A DNA stretch of 64,000 nt from Corynespora cassiicola (Eukaryota; Ascomycota; Dothideomycetes; Pleosporales; Corynesporascaceae). The stretch lies in assembly GCA_022059125.1 (NCBI GenBank), contig JAEUWY010000015.1, forward strand, positions 1 to 64,000. The letters run 5' to 3'. Below are positions 12,214 through 24,361 of this stretch, one piece after another. A model generated the notes under the pieces. That model saw nothing but the letters and a program-made list of their open reading frames with translations. It ran no database searches and was not told the origin of the DNA. The stretch's first letter is position 1, and each line of letters begins with the position of its first letter. A program made the position numbers and the translations under genes.

Positions 12214-13108
12214 CTAGCTTCGATCTGAGTAGTCTTACCTTTAATGACAATGATTGCGATTTCAACACATATTAACGGTATTATTCAATTTTATAATCTG
12301 AGAGTCATGTCGTAATTGTCCATTATTGTATTGACCCTCTTTGAAGGAAGTGCTAGAGAAGTTCAGCCAGAAAGTGAATATGAAATGCAGGATGTTTTTC
12401 AGAAATATATGAAGCTAGATTTCACACTCTCGACAATAATGTCAAGCTTGTCAAATAAAATTCCTTTAAATCTCGATTGAAAAGACTCTTAGCTCTTCAT
12501 ACGTATTCAATCCATCAGCCTATGATAACACGGTTTAATGCGGCAGCCTGCACAATTCATCATACACCTGATATATTCACGTACCTAGGCAGACATGTAT
12601 CTTAGTGTTTGCCTTGAAATCATATGAGATTTATACTGAAGAATTAGCATGCCTGATAACGGGAAAACTTCCATATTCCTCATGATGGAGGACAATCCAC
12701 GGGTAGAGGTAGCAGCCAGATATTGCAGCACTGTACACATTACATACTTCAACATTTCTAAGAGACTACAATATGGACAAGATTTTGCTTATACTTTTAG
12801 AAAAGGGACATGATTCTAAAGTGAATGGAGTCATGAAAAATGTCATGTAATACCCAATCGCCAATCATCGCGACTTCGCAACATGTCAAGCCTTGGCGGC
12901 GATCATCTCGGTGGTACCCAGATTAGTCACCGCTTTACCCACCCAAACCCACCTACATATCCACGTAATACCACATTCAGCAAAATCTCTACTGCCTAGT
13001 TGCTCTATAAAGTACAGCTCACGATGACCTCTCCTCGGACACCTTGCTTTCCTCAGATCCACTAATTGTCCGCACCCTATACATCAACCAGCCCGCTTCT
13101 TATATAAA
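12214..13108. other. Intergenic with putative promoter of the oxygenase gene
   Basis: No gene seen. A TATAAA lies at 13006-13011, about 100 bp before the ATG of the oxygenase, and a second AT-rich TATATAAA sits directly in front of that ATG. Confidence 0.4.
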
Positions 13109-15052
13109 ATGGAGGCGACCAAATCCAAGATTGACAAGTTGGTGCGGGCCCCAAATCTTAGTACAATCACTTCCACTGGCTCTGAAACAATACAATTTAA
13201 ACGATCAACCCTTCCTGTCAGCGACGAATTCCGCTTCGACAAAAGAAACCACATCTTCAACGTTCCCATGAACCATCCGACTCGCTTTGACGCAGAAGTA
13301 GCTTCATGCGTCATCCACGGCCAAGTACCGCTGCAATTAGATGGAACCTTCTATCGAGTTGCTCCCGACCCCATGTTTGCCAATCGCACTGGCAAGGACA
13401 CTTGGGTCAACGGAGACGGCACTGTACATGCTTGGCGGTTTTCCAACGGCGTGGTGGACTTCAAGCAAAAATATGTCCGCACTCCACGTTTTGTCCATGA
13501 GCGCGTGGCTCGTCAGTCACTTTATGGAGCGTACAGGAACCCACTATCCAACGACGATAGAGTCAAGGATGGCATTCAATCCTCTGGAAATACACATGTG
13601 AACTACTGGAAAGGACTGTTGTTGGCCAACAAAGAAGACAGTCCCCCTATCGCATTGGATCCAGACACATTGGAAACCCTTGGTATTAATACTTCCTTCA
13701 ATCTAGATTTTTTTTCTGACTCCGAAAGGCATCTATGACTTCGAAGGTCAGATCAGACCTTCCAAGACGTTCACAGCTCACCCAAAAGTCGACTTCAAGA
13801 CTGGAGAAACCATGACATTTGGTATGGAAGCATCGGGGCTAGGGTAAGCACTGTGTCAAATCCTGTTCATCATGCTAACAAGCTAGCTCCGACGACCTTG
13901 CCTATTTCCGCTTCGACAAGCACGGGAAGAAACTCGACGAGTGCTGGATCAAAACACCAGGAGTCTCGTGGACCCATGACATGATCGCAACGGACAAGTT
14001 CGTGACAAAATCCTTTACTCTTCTTCGCTGACATAAATCAAGCTGGGTCGTTTTCCATATGAGCAACTTTGAGCTGGACATGGATTACATGAAAAAGGAA
14101 AATGGAGAACACTTTCGTCTTAATCGTTTCCGTGTAAGTGAATCACAAAACTACCGCACCTCAATGACCAATATTCGATAGCCCAATCGATATATTGTCC
14201 TTCCACGACGTAATCCAAAGCCGCAAGACGTTAGAGTTTTCGATAGTCTCAAAAATCATTTTTGGGGGCATTTTGCCAACGGCTTTGAAGAAGACGACGG
14301 GTGCATTTACCTCGATGCATACATGGGGGATGGGGACGCTCTGGGTGCATTCTCAAGCATGCACCCAGAACTGGAAACTGGTAATGGAAACCAGCCCATC
14401 AACGGCAAGCTGGTCCGATTCAAGATCAATCCGTACGCCACTTTCGCCGAACTCGAGTACCCCAGAGTGCTTAGCGACGTCCACGGTGAGATGCCGAGAT
14501 GCGACGATCGGTTTGCGACAAGGAAACATAGGCATGTGTATGGAAGCAGGGTATCCCCAACAGGCTTCAATGGTGTCATGCACGTCGATACTTTTACCGG
14601 CATAACGCAAGTTTGGGAGGCTGGAGATGGAGTCTTGGTTGGAGAGACTTGCTTCGTCCCTCGCAGTCCCAATTCTGCAGAGGGTGATGGCTACCTCCTT
14701 GTGTGCACACGAGACCCGAATCTCCGTCAAGCACATCTCACGATACTGGATGCTTCCAACGTCGTAGCTGGTCCGGTCGCTGTGATCGATCTCCCATTCC
14801 AACTCCAAGAGGGAGTACACGGAAGCTGGGTACGTTTCATCAAACCCTCCGATTATATCTTATTGACATGTGAAACAGGTAAATGCGAGCGACATGCCAT
14901 TGCGCAAACCAATTGTTGATTATTCGGGAGTGACAAAAGAGATACAGGCCAAGTTTGGTACCGGCCGCCCGCATCCGTATGAAGAGTTCACCGGAAAGCC
15001 TGTAGCTTTAACATGGGATGATGCAATCACTCATCCATACTTGAAGTCGTAG
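13109..15052 (+). CDS. Carotenoid/stilbene-cleavage oxygenase (RPE65 family)
   Basis: Six exons: 13109-13682, 13729-13843, 13887-13997, 14043-14133, 14182-14829 and 14879-15052, giving 570 aa. The five introns are 43-49 nt and every join is in phase. The seven-bladed-propeller dioxygenase family binds Fe(II) through four histidines. All are found: H209 (TAHPK), H260 (WTHDM), H327 ([12 protein letters not shown]) and H510 (GVHGSW), with spacing normal for the family. The text between them ([25 protein letters not shown]) matches fungal enzymes of the Neurospora CAO-1 type, which split stilbenes such as resveratrol to aromatic aldehydes. No signal peptide is seen, so it is probably cytosolic. 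Stilbene rather than carotenoid substrate is inferred from overall resemblance. It runs toward the leftward thiol-antioxidant gene. Confidence 0.92.
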
Positions 15053-15389
15053 TCTTAGTAGTCCGAGCCGCCATTCTGTAGTTTCGACGCAATCACGTTC
15101 GCCACCTCCTGAGATCCGCTATTTGATCTTGCAAGGTTTATTTGTTATTCAAACAAAGCAAAGATGGCTCTTATACACATTTATATATACTATTGTAAGG
15201 TCTTGATTTCTGTATACGCGATCAGTTGGACATTGAACGTTAATCATGCAAATGGGATGCGCCAAGAATCTCCAAGAGCAGCAATATAGCCCCGGCGCAG
15301 GCTTCATGCACCGAAGAAAAATGTGTGCATTGGAGATTCTATAGTCAGGAAATGATCTTCTCTCGCTCCTTCTCTCTTTGGACCGTAAA
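15053..15389. other. Intergenic between convergent genes
   Basis: This 337-bp stretch holds the 3' flanks of the rightward oxygenase gene and the leftward PRXL2-like gene. No gene is seen. Confidence 0.5.
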
Positions 15390-16190
15390 TCATCTCGATA
15401 CATCTTGCACATCGGTCGAGTTCTGCGCAACCCCAACGATTTTGGTCAAGTCCGCGACATTTGTATGATCGACCGTGTTTTGCATCCGATAGATGTACTC
15501 GCATTTTTTGTCTTGTTACTATCAGCATTGTCTTGCATGCTTCAATTCTGTGTTGGGTGATTTTACCAGCTGTCAGAACCACCTCGCCACCATTCAAAAT
15601 CTTCGGCCCAATATAAGCCACATGTTGCAGGTTACCTATGGCTCCTTTGACGCCTCCGACGATTCTGCTCAATGTACTTCCTGCGTCGCGCATATAGTCT
15701 CTCTTTTCATCCCCAGTACTCTGCTCTTTCAATGCCGATTTGAATTTCAAAATGGCATGGAGTCGGCAGGTAGGATCAGTGTAGATTGGGTACAATGATA
15801 AGGTTGTGCTGGCATATGTGCCAATGGGCTGATAGGACCCGTTGCCGATTATAAGAACTGCGCATAATGAGGCCTGCCGTGCATAGACAAGGCAAGCGAC
15901 TTACTTTGCGTATCGGCAGGCAAGTTGGAAGGCGGGATGGCCTTGCTGATGGCACGAACATAAGCTTGACAATTCAAGCACCCTCATCATGTCAGTCGTC
16001 AGTCAAATCATGTTTGAATAGCCGTACAGAAATGTCTCGTAAAGATCAGCACGCTTCGCTTGTCTTTGATGAGGTCACCAAGCGTCTGCACTTGGCCGCC
16101 CCGATCGTAGACATCAACCTTGAGCGCTTCAGCCAATTCTTCCGACGTAGGGAGAGTGGTTGGGCCCGGTGCTTCCGTCATATCCGCCAT
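15390..16190 (-). CDS. PRXL2/AhpC-TSA-like thioredoxin-fold protein
   Basis: Four exons on the minus strand: 16190-16028, 15982-15905, 15857-15567 and 15511-15390, giving 217 aa. The introns are 45, 47 and 55 nt. The pieces join to a normal AhpC-TSA_2 domain: TLGDLIKDKRSVLIFTRHFW, then CLNCQAYVRAI, LIIGNGSYQPIGTYA and YPIYTDPTCRLHAIL. The C-terminal motif is CEYIYRMQNTVDHTNVADL. The CLNC pair is the expected redox site. Members of this fungal family are annotated as thiol-specific antioxidants, but their substrates are mostly untested. The start was set at the ATG at 16190 (MADMTEAPGP). An in-frame ATG at 16244 would add 18 residues that look like leader DNA. None of the exons is long enough to be obvious alone, so the gene is easy to miss. 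Confidence 0.85.
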
Positions 16191-16655
16191 GTTTTGAGGG
16201 TTCGTAGGCCAACTGTAGGTTACTGCTAGTCTGATGGCAGTCATGCCGGGATGCGCAGGCGATTCTTGGGAAATAAACTAGCTGGAGCTGCATCCGCTAC
16301 CCCACTTTTCGATCCCGGACGCCGAAAAGCAATAAGACACGACAAGCAAGCCAAACCATCCATCTACACATGGACGGAAATCTATATATATCTTCGACGT
16401 CAAATGATTCCTCGAATGCATGGCTCCCCAGTTGTTTGAGTATTAGATAACCCAAGGATGCCTCCATCGTGCCCAGGCGCAAACCGTCTTTTGCAATAAT
16501 CGGCAAAAGATATGCATTTCAACAAACACCCTCATCATCAATGAATCGATAGTTTGCCAGTGGCGAAGATTGCAGAAAAAGCAGCCAAGTCGAACTGCAG
16601 ATATTGAATATCGTTTAATTCGAACTACACTCGACTAAATATTTACAAGAGATAT
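16191..16655. other. Intergenic between two leftward genes
   Basis: This 465-bp stretch holds the 5' flank of the PRXL2-like gene and the 3' flank of the GH131 gene. No gene is seen. Confidence 0.4.
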
Positions 16656-17802
16656 TTACTGCAGTTCAGTCTTGAGCCAAGAGATAAACTCCTCAAGAGT
16701 AAACTCGTCGGGAAGGGTACCATCAGCTGGTGCGCTGGGAGTAGTAGCAGGAGCAGAGGATGCAGCAGGGGTAGAAGCGACCAGAGTGGCAAGGGTGGTT
16801 GGGGTCTGAACGGCGGCAGAGGAGACGGCAGACGAAACGACTTCGACAGCAGTGGGAGCGGCGGCAGGAGTTTCAACCGGGGCAGAAGAGACTGGTGCCG
16901 ACGATACAGCAGCCTTGGACGACGCGGCGGGAGCAGGAGCAGCGCTCGAAGCAGGAGCCGACTCTCCCGAGTCACCAGAGCCTCCAGGAGTGTTGACAGA
17001 AGTGGTGAGCTCGCCGCTCTCGACGTAGACGCCGCTAAAGTACCAATCCTCAGCACCAGGCCCGTCGTTGCTGCCGGGCAGGCGCAAGACGCCAAGGTGC
17101 CAGTCAGCACCGTTGGACGAAGTGCTAGCATCAAAGGGACCGGCAGCCTGGGTCAAAGCATCACTACCCGTCGAGTGATAAAACGAGACCGAGCCAGCAT
17201 CAAAGTCAATCTCGTAGGCAACATTGTGCCATTCATCGGCGACCAGCTCCACATCCCACTTGGACACGCCGCCGACGTGCCACTGCAGGTTGGTGTTGCT
17301 GCTGCCAGAAGCACCGTACTTGAGTTCGGTGAAATGGCTCTCGAAAAAGGCAATCTGGTGCTCATTGGTGGCAGTGGGGACGTTTTCGGAAGAGGTCTTG
17401 ACAGAAAAGTGGTAGTAGACCTTGCCCTTGTTAATGGCAGCGGTGGTCTGAGGAATAAGCTCAGTCCTCAGCATGGTCTGGCCGTTCCACTTGGCAGTCT
17501 CGTCAATGGTAATCTTGACTCCCTGCTTTGAGCCAGTATCGGCCGGGTTCTTGTAGGTCGAGTCGAGGTTGACGTATTTGTCGACGGATCCGGAGCCGTG
17601 AATGTAGTACTGATAGCTTCCAACCTGGTTGGACCAAGACCACTTCTCAAGGTCGGCGCTCGAAGTCATGTCGTTGAATCGGCCATCCCAAAGGATTTCT
17701 GGTGTACTTGTTAGTACCAGCCATGCCACATCGCAGTCGCTTGGACTCACCAGCCGATACGGCGCTAGCTAGCGCATTGAGAACAGCAGCCTTGAAGAAC
17801 AT
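16656..17802 (-). CDS. Secreted GH131 beta-glucanase
   Basis: Two exons, 17802-17751 and 17698-16656, give 364 aa. The 52-nt intron has a GTGAGT donor and a CTAAC branch site. The first exon supplies the signal peptide MFFKAAVLNALASAVSA; without it the frame would start with an unrelated leader. The mature domain begins ILWDGRFNDMTSSADL and carries the GH131 pattern GSGSVDKYVNLDSTYKNP, LRTELIP, HQIAFFESHF and WHNVAYEIDFD. A Ser/Ala/Pro-rich linker follows from about residue 255, ending in the short conserved tail LPDEFTLEEFISWLKTEL. No cellulose-binding module is present. GH131 enzymes hydrolyse beta-1,3/1,4/1,6-glucans and are common in plant-associated fungi. Substrate assignment is by family only. 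Confidence 0.88.
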
Positions 17803-19654
17803 TTTGAAAAAGATGGACAGAGACCAGCTGTAATAACGAAAGTATCAACAACGAAGAATATCTACTAAAAAGTGAAAAGCGAGAGACTGTAGTGGGATGG
17901 CTGAGAGAGCAAGGTGACGGCGGGCAATATAAAGCAGGGCGTAAATGAAGCCACTAGCTAATCCCTACGCGCATCAAGCGCCGGGAAACAAAACATCACG
18001 GCAGTGTGTTTCAAAACGTACATTAGCACCTCGGTTCGGGTATTCGCAATTAGCAACCATCTTCAAAGGATTCCGTCTCGAGTTCCGAAGAAAGCGCTCA
18101 AAGATTTCGAGATTGACCAACATCTAATGCACGATAGTATTGGGGATGCAGATGCGCGCATCATCTGAACTTTCATAGAATGACAGCTGTCAGGGGTGAT
18201 GGTAGACGGTCCGTCGTGGTTTAGCGCCGGGGCTATGCGGTAAACGGCTAGTGGCATTAGTGGATCGCTCCCTGCTCATAAAAGCTTGTGTCAGGTTAGG
18301 AGACGGAAATTGGCCAGAATCATGCGATTACACCAATAGAAAACTTCTTCAGTAGCTTGTATTGAGACAGCAGCAGCTTGACGGCTTTAAGCTATAAGTG
18401 GAGCTTGATCAGAACGTCCACGATCATGTCAGTTTCATATCGGCCAATCGATCATACGTAGTACCAATACAACAACTCAAGGACATTCATGGAAACTTGG
18501 GCCGACTACACGGCGCTACTCCAATAAAGGGCAGCGTAGACGCCGAACCCCATGACTCCGGTGCCCGGAACGACCGGCAGCTAACGTTTATGAGCAGGAA
18601 CAAGGACACGGAACTAGGATACATCTTGAACGTTAACGGATTTCCGCGCATTCGACCCGAGTGATTTACGAAAATAGTAAAGTCAGAAGCAACTCACATA
18701 CCAAAGACCAAGCGTTCTTACCCCTTGTCGCGGAAATCCGTCTGCGTGTGAACTTTGCCAAGCCTCTCTGGTGGGGGAAAATGGACACATGGCATTTGGG
18801 GAGCTGAAATTTAACCAAGGACGGAATCGAGAGTTCCACGGTTCATGATCCCAATGTTGGGACATGCAAAAAATGCCACAAAAATGGCTTTACGAAGGTA
18901 TAAGAAAGAATCGCTGTAGTCTAGCCTAATGTAATGGGCTTGCAGGCTCCATCTTTCTAAAGAGCTATGTATTGGGCAATCCCTGTCAGCCATAATTGGC
19001 TCTTTTTGATCAGTCTTGAAGTGGTCAATGTCTCATTATATGACCTCATCCTAACGAAGGTTATCGAGCTTGAGCTCAAAAGATCGTAATCTCAGTCGTT
19101 TATTTCAACAGCCGTCTTTCGAGTTATGACAGAAACAGGTGAATTCCTGCAACTCTTATAAGATTTTTATGATACTACGGAAAGGCCCCTGTAGGAATGT
19201 ACAGAGCCAAATTATTACTGCATGCAAAGGTCATCCGCGGACGGTGGATTATAATCTTTCATGGGTTCGGTACGTTGTGACAAGAAAGTAGAGCAAAATA
19301 ATGTGGATAGCAAGGGATAGAACGGTGTTTTTCAACCATTCAGGCTCCACAGGTACCGATACTCTATAGTACAAGGCAACAATATTAGTAACGTCGGTCC
19401 CAACAGCCATGAAAAACGAAAACTGGGGTTGCAGATTAGGTGAAGTATTACCCAATGTCAAAAATGTTGAGGTCCACTAATCAGCAATTAAAACTATTTG
19501 AACGCCCTAGAGAAGGAATTTGGGTAGGCGCGTATGATCTCATACCAACATCTGCACAACAGTTCCCCGGTCACTGGCAAGGAATTACAAACACATATAG
19601 ACCAAGACGGGAGAAACTACATCTGGAAATTTGCCGCCATCCAGCTCGCGCACC
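17803..19654. other. Intergenic, 1.85 kb, no supported gene
   Basis: Only short frames without recognisable domains. It contains the promoter of the leftward GH131 gene on the left and that of the rightward F-box-like gene on the right. Confidence 0.4.
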
Positions 19655-20410
19655 ATGTCGTCCACCCAAGAGCAGAGCCAGCTGGTTCCATTCAACCACG
19701 ATCAAGACAGCTCAATGATAACTGGAGCAAAGGGCAAAAAGCCCGGAGTCCTTCAAAGACTGCGACAATTGCCTGCAGAGCTCCAAATGCAGATTCTCGA
19801 GTACGACCTAGTTCGATCACGCACCACCTCTGCCCACGGATACAATGAAGAAGCCGAAATGAGACTTTTCAAGTGGCTCTTTGCCTTTCCCAATCTGGCG
19901 CAGGCACTCGTCGGCGTATGGTGGGGTAAAAACACATGGCGGGTACCGCTTCCTGGAGTTCCCTGCGGGAGATGCAGAGGGAATGCGCATATGGACCACT
20001 GGAAATGCCACACTACAAGTCGGCGAGCCAGGATGGTGCCACCAGAGAGTGCACGCAGCTTCATCACCAAGCTGGAGGTCAAGGTTATGATTCTCTGTCC
20101 CTTGGTGTCAATAGATAACGGCAAATACAGGAGTGAGCTGCTGTATGCTCTTGAATACCTGATCCGCTGCGAGAGATATGGAAAGCTACGTCATCTGACC
20201 GTAAAGGTTGATTGGGATTCAGGTGACCATTTGGATTGGGAGAAGCCCAGCTCACAGCAGCTAGCTGTCGTGCAGCACGTGGTGGCCAAGGCTTGCTCGA
20301 AGAAGCATGGGCTCAGGTACAGGATGACGGTGGGCAAAAAGACATGGCCGGATGATTTCCAGCTTGAGAAGTCGGCATCGGAAACGGGTTATGGGTACCC
20401 AAGTACCTAG
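19655..20410 (+). CDS. F-box-like hypothetical protein
   Basis: A single exon of 251 aa, counted from the second in-frame ATG (19655). The first, at 19631, adds eight residues. An F-box-like helix occurs near residue 36 (LRQLPAELQMQILEYDLV), followed by a region without known domains, including a CGRC motif and a basic C-terminal part. Fungal F-box proteins are substrate adaptors of SCF ubiquitin ligases, but many such short ones are untested. It shares general layout with the F-box-like genes at 56-61 kb. Function is unknown. Confidence 0.6.
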   Translation: MSSTQEQSQLVPFNHDQDSSMITGAKGKKPGVLQRLRQLPAELQMQILEYDLVRSRTTSAHGYNEEAEMRLFKWLFAFPNLAQALVGVWWGKNTWRVPLPGVPCGRCRGNAHMDHWKCHTTSRRARMVPPESARSFITKLEVKVMILCPLVSIDNGKYRSELLYALEYLIRCERYGKLRHLTVKVDWDSGDHLDWEKPSSQQLAVVQHVVAKACSKKHGLRYRMTVGKKTWPDDFQLEKSASETGYGYPST

Positions 20411-21388
20411 GTATCCAATACGGGACATTCGGCAACCACGTGATGCTTGACTATTCATCTCCATGTCGCGTGCGAGGGTTCAACCAGGCTTGGCACCCCA
20501 CCGGCAGAGGTGGCTGGACAGGTAGGTGGACACGTTTCAGCGACGGGTGCGGCCAGAGAGACGCATGCAATCTGGATGAAGGTGGCGACGAGGTGCAAAG
20601 AAGCAGTGGCAGCTAGGCCGAGAACGACAAGCTCTGGCTAGCGGGGCGGTTGCCGAGCGCGCCTTCAGCCGCGGGCCCACGTCGTCTACACGTCGTCTAC
20701 ACGTCGTCTGCACATCGAGCCCTGGAGCATGTTGCAACACTCCGACGTCTTCGTTGGTGTGCGACATGGGCCGCCCCCATCCCATCCAGGACCGCATCAA
20801 CCGCCATGGTCGGAGCACAAGGCTGCCGCGACGCGACGAGGAGCAGACGAGTCGACTCGACTTGACTTGCAGGGCGACGCTGGGCCCCGCCGTGGCCTTT
20901 GTTCTCCGGCCCAGGCGGCCAAATGATGTTAATATGGGCCAAGGAAAGCGGCCAATGGGGCCCCCCCTGCGTGGCCAGGTAAATGCATCCTATGCATGTC
21001 CCGTGTCGCACTACCACGACCACCCAGAGTCGACTGCTCGGACCTGCAGCGAGCTCCAGTCGACCCTTGCGCACCGCATGCATGCCCCAGCCCGGAGCAG
21101 ATGCGCTAGACTCTGGTAGAGGGCCCTCCCCCAGCCGCCTTCTCGAACGGGAAAGCTTGTTTATCTGGCTCGGGCGGTGGATGGCGGGTGGGCTCGACCA
21201 CCAAAGTATATCACGGCGGCGCATCCCACTGCAGTGCATTGCTCTGTGCTCCTTTGCTTTCTCCCGGCCAACCTGGGTCCTGGCTTGGCCGAGTTACTGA
21301 GACCTTTTGTTGTCCTCGCCGCCTCCCCATTCCTCCGCTCGCCTCTCCACCATTCTCCCCACCACACCCGGCTTGAAGCTCGACAGAC
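20411..21388. other. GC-rich intergenic region upstream of the sedolisin
   Basis: GC-rich and full of chance open frames on both strands, none with domains. It contains the 11-bp triple repeat at 20679-20711 and must hold the sedolisin promoter. Confidence 0.45.
20679..20711. repeat. 11-bp triple tandem repeat
   Basis: ACGTCGTCTAC twice, then a third copy with one change. It lies about 680 bp upstream of the sedolisin gene. No function is known. Confidence 0.8.
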
Positions 21389-23343
21389 ATGCGCCCATCT
21401 CTATTTGCGGGCCTGCTGGCCCTCGCCGGCGTGAATGCGAGGTCCGCCTACCACGTCGAGGGCGAGACTGTCGAGAATCTGCGCCGCGTCCCCGAGGGCT
21501 GGAAGGAGGTTGGCGCCCCGGCTCCCGATCGTCGACTGCAGTTCAAGATTGCGGTGCATTCAGTACGTATCCACCGCCTGCTTCTGCTTCTGCTTCTGCC
21601 CCTGAATCATGTCCTCATCTTTGCCAGCCGAACCATGATCTTTTCGAGCAGACGCTCATGCAAATCTCCACCCCAAACCACCCGCGCTATGGCCAGCACC
21701 TGAAGCGCCACGAACTCAAGGAGCTCATCCAGCCCCGCGCCGAGTCGAGCGATGCCGTGCTCAATTGGCTAAAAGAGTCGGGTGTGCCGGTCGACGACAT
21801 CGTCGACGACGGTGAGTGGATCAACTTTGTCGCTCCCGTGACCACCGCCGAGCAGATGATGGACACCACTTTCAAGACGTACCAGAGTCTAGTGCGCAAA
21901 GACATCAAGAAGATTCGCGCTCTCAAGTACTCGGTGCCGTTGGAGGTGCGCGAGCACATTGACATGATCCAACCCACGACGCGCTTCGGACAAATACGCC
22001 CGCAGATCAGTCACATCATCGAAAAGGAAGAGCATGGAGTCGCCGTTGCTGCTACCGCCGTCAACGCCACGTGCAACACCACCATCACGCCCCAGTGCCT
22101 CAAGGACCTGTACAACTTTGCCGGCTACAAGGCCGACCCCAAGGCTCCAGTCACCATTGGCGTGAGCGGCTTCCTCGAGCAATATGCGCGCTTCAAGGAC
22201 TTTGCGCAATTCGCCTCGCTTGTTGCCCCATGGGCGGTTGGCTCCAACTTTTCGTGGACACCTGTCCAAGGTGCGTGGTGACATCAATTGCCCCTACCAT
22301 GGCAGCGCTGACATGCATGTACAGGCGGCATTCTCGACCAGCGATCTACCAACGACAGTGTCGAAGCCAACCTGGACATGCAATATACGCTCGGACTCGT
22401 CGCGCCCGAGCTCAAGGCAAACTACTTCAGCACCCCAGGCCGCGGGCCGCTCGTGCCGGACCTAGACCAGCCATCAGCAGACGACAATCAAAACGAGCCC
22501 TACCTGGACTACTTCACGTACCTGGTCGGCCTCGACGACGACAAGCTGCCCAAGGTCCTCACCACCTCGTACGGAGAGGACGAGCAGAGCGTGCCGCCAG
22601 AGTACGCCAACAAGGTGTGCGACCTCATCGGCCAGCTCGGGACCCGTGGTGTGTCGGTGCTCTTCTCTTCCGGTGACACGGGGGTTGGGTCTGCATGCCA
22701 GACCAATGACGGCAAAAACACCACACGCTTCCTGCCCATTTTCCCGGCGTCGTGCCCTTACGTCACGGCAGTCGGTGGCACCACGCGCGTCGAGCCCGAG
22801 GAGGCCATCTACTTCTCCTCTGGAGGCTTCTCTGACCTGTGGAAGCGCCCTGCGTACCAAGACGATGCCGTACCTGCATACCTCGACAGGCTCGGCGACA
22901 GGTGGGCTGGCCTGTACAACCGCGAAGGCCGTGGCTTTCCCGACGTTGCCGCACAGGGCGCCCGCTTCCGCGTCGTGGACAAGGGCACGCAGATTCTCGT
23001 TGGCGGCACGTCTGCGTCGGCCCCAGCCTTTGCTTCCGTCGTCGCCTTGCTCAACAACGCCCGGCTGTCTGCCGGCCAGCCCCCGCTCGGCTTCCTCAAC
23101 CCTTGGATCTACGACCAGGGCTACCAGGGCCTGAACGACATCACAAAGGGCGGCAGCACGGGCTGCACCGGCCGGAGCATCTACTCGGGACTGCCAGCGC
23201 CGTTCGTGCCGTATGCGAGCTGGAATGCCACGGCAGGCTGGGATCCCGTCACGGGCTATGGGACGCCCGACTTTGGCAAGCTCGTCGACATTGCGTTGTC
23301 GGGCTCCTACAGCGGACGGCGAGGTCTCAATGGAAGGTTCTAG
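21389..23343 (+). CDS. Secreted sedolisin / tripeptidyl-peptidase (S53)
   Basis: Three exons, 21389-21562, 21628-22270 and 22325-23343 (introns 65 and 54 nt), give 611 aa. The signal peptide is [17 protein letters not shown]. Then comes a pro-kumamolisin activation domain ([20 protein letters not shown] through about residue 190). The catalytic domain has E286 and D290 ([10 protein letters not shown]), the oxyanion D390 (SGDTGVG) and nucleophile S502 (GGTSASAP), the full Glu-Asp-Ser set of S53 peptidases. Fungal members act outside the cell at acidic pH, most releasing tripeptides and some acting as endoproteases. Several NxT/NxS sites fit secretion. The start at 21389 gives the signal peptide; a longer frame from 21307 reads through the first intron and is not the product. 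Confidence 0.93.
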
Positions 23344-24361
23344 GTGGATGCGACGGGGTAAATATTGCGGATATATGGTGAAACGAGGGCACGGCCATGA
23401 GCAGATAGCTAGGTAGCAGGCAATGTATCGCCACATGTACTTGATGATGTCACCGGCCTCTAGCATGCTTCCCAGCGTGGTTGCATGTTGATTGCTGGGC
23501 CAGCCTCGCCTGGTAGACACGCGTTATCGCGTTATCGCGCACGTCCTATCGCCAGCTCCCCGCAGAATAGTAATCGAAACCACCAATCTCTTCATCTCTT
23601 GACCCCTTCTCCACATACCGCAAACCACAAACCACAGCCCCGGCGCGCTTTTCTTCTCCCTCGCGAACCCCCGACCCACCGGCTTGCGCGAAGCTTTTCC
23701 AGCTTCTGGCTGCAGCTTTCCAGCTGCCTGTTTGGGCTAGCTGCTCCGCAGATAAGCTGCAGCAAGCATGACAAGCAACGACTGGCCGGCTCGGCGGGCG
23801 AGGCAAATTTGGCCGCTAGTGGACGGCACTGCTTGAACACGGATGGCGCTGCTGCGACTCTCCAGTGGGGACGTGATTGAAGAAGGGTGGCAAGAGAGTG
23901 ACCGTCGACAGCTCGGTTGTCCACGGTACAGCTCCAAGACTGAATCCTCGCAGCTCTATTCATGCCAATTTACTGCAAAGGCCACGCAGTCTTCAATACA
24001 AAAAAACGAGCTTCCCTTACCTGGTCGCTCGTCAACTACCTCCGAGCGGGGCTGTGCGGCAAACAGCTTCTGCCTGCCTATTGAGGATTGACCAGCGCTA
24101 TTCAATCCTCCACCCTAGCTCGTCCTGTACGGCCGACTGTCACTCTGGTCGCGCTGCGCTATTCAGCCCTTTTCCACAATAGCCACCCACATCCCAGCCA
24201 TAGATAAATAGCCATCCGCCATGTGACGTCGCAGGCTCCCCTGTTTCTTTCCGCCCTCTCCGAACCACAATTGCACCTCCTCTTCGACCATTTGATTGCA
24301 GGAGACGACAATCTCGGGTTCAGAGTTCGACAAGCTCAACTACTCCTCGGTGACAACCACA
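23344..24361. other. Intergenic between protease genes
   Basis: 1.0 kb without a supported gene. It separates the sedolisin and carboxypeptidase genes, which point the same way, and holds the promoter and leader of the latter. Confidence 0.45.

Noticed and set aside
14044..14060. FHMSNFE histidine as the third iron ligand of the oxygenase
   Set aside because: It is only 12 residues after H260; the histidine in GHFANGFE (H327) has the family spacing.
13109..16190. Reading the oxygenase and the PRXL2-like gene as a biosynthetic cluster
   Set aside because: Only two unrelated oxidative genes, convergent, with no backbone enzyme, transporter or regulator beside them.
20447..21300. Many overlapping open frames on both strands
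   Set aside because: High GC lowers stop frequency; the products are Arg/Pro/Ser-rich and lack domains.
21307..21627. Long frame joined directly to the sedolisin from 21307
   Set aside because: It reads through a good intron (21563-21627) and lacks the signal peptide that the 21389 start provides.
22474..23520. 348-aa leftward frame opposite the sedolisin
   Set aside because: Antisense shadow of a GC-rich coding exon with no recognisable features.
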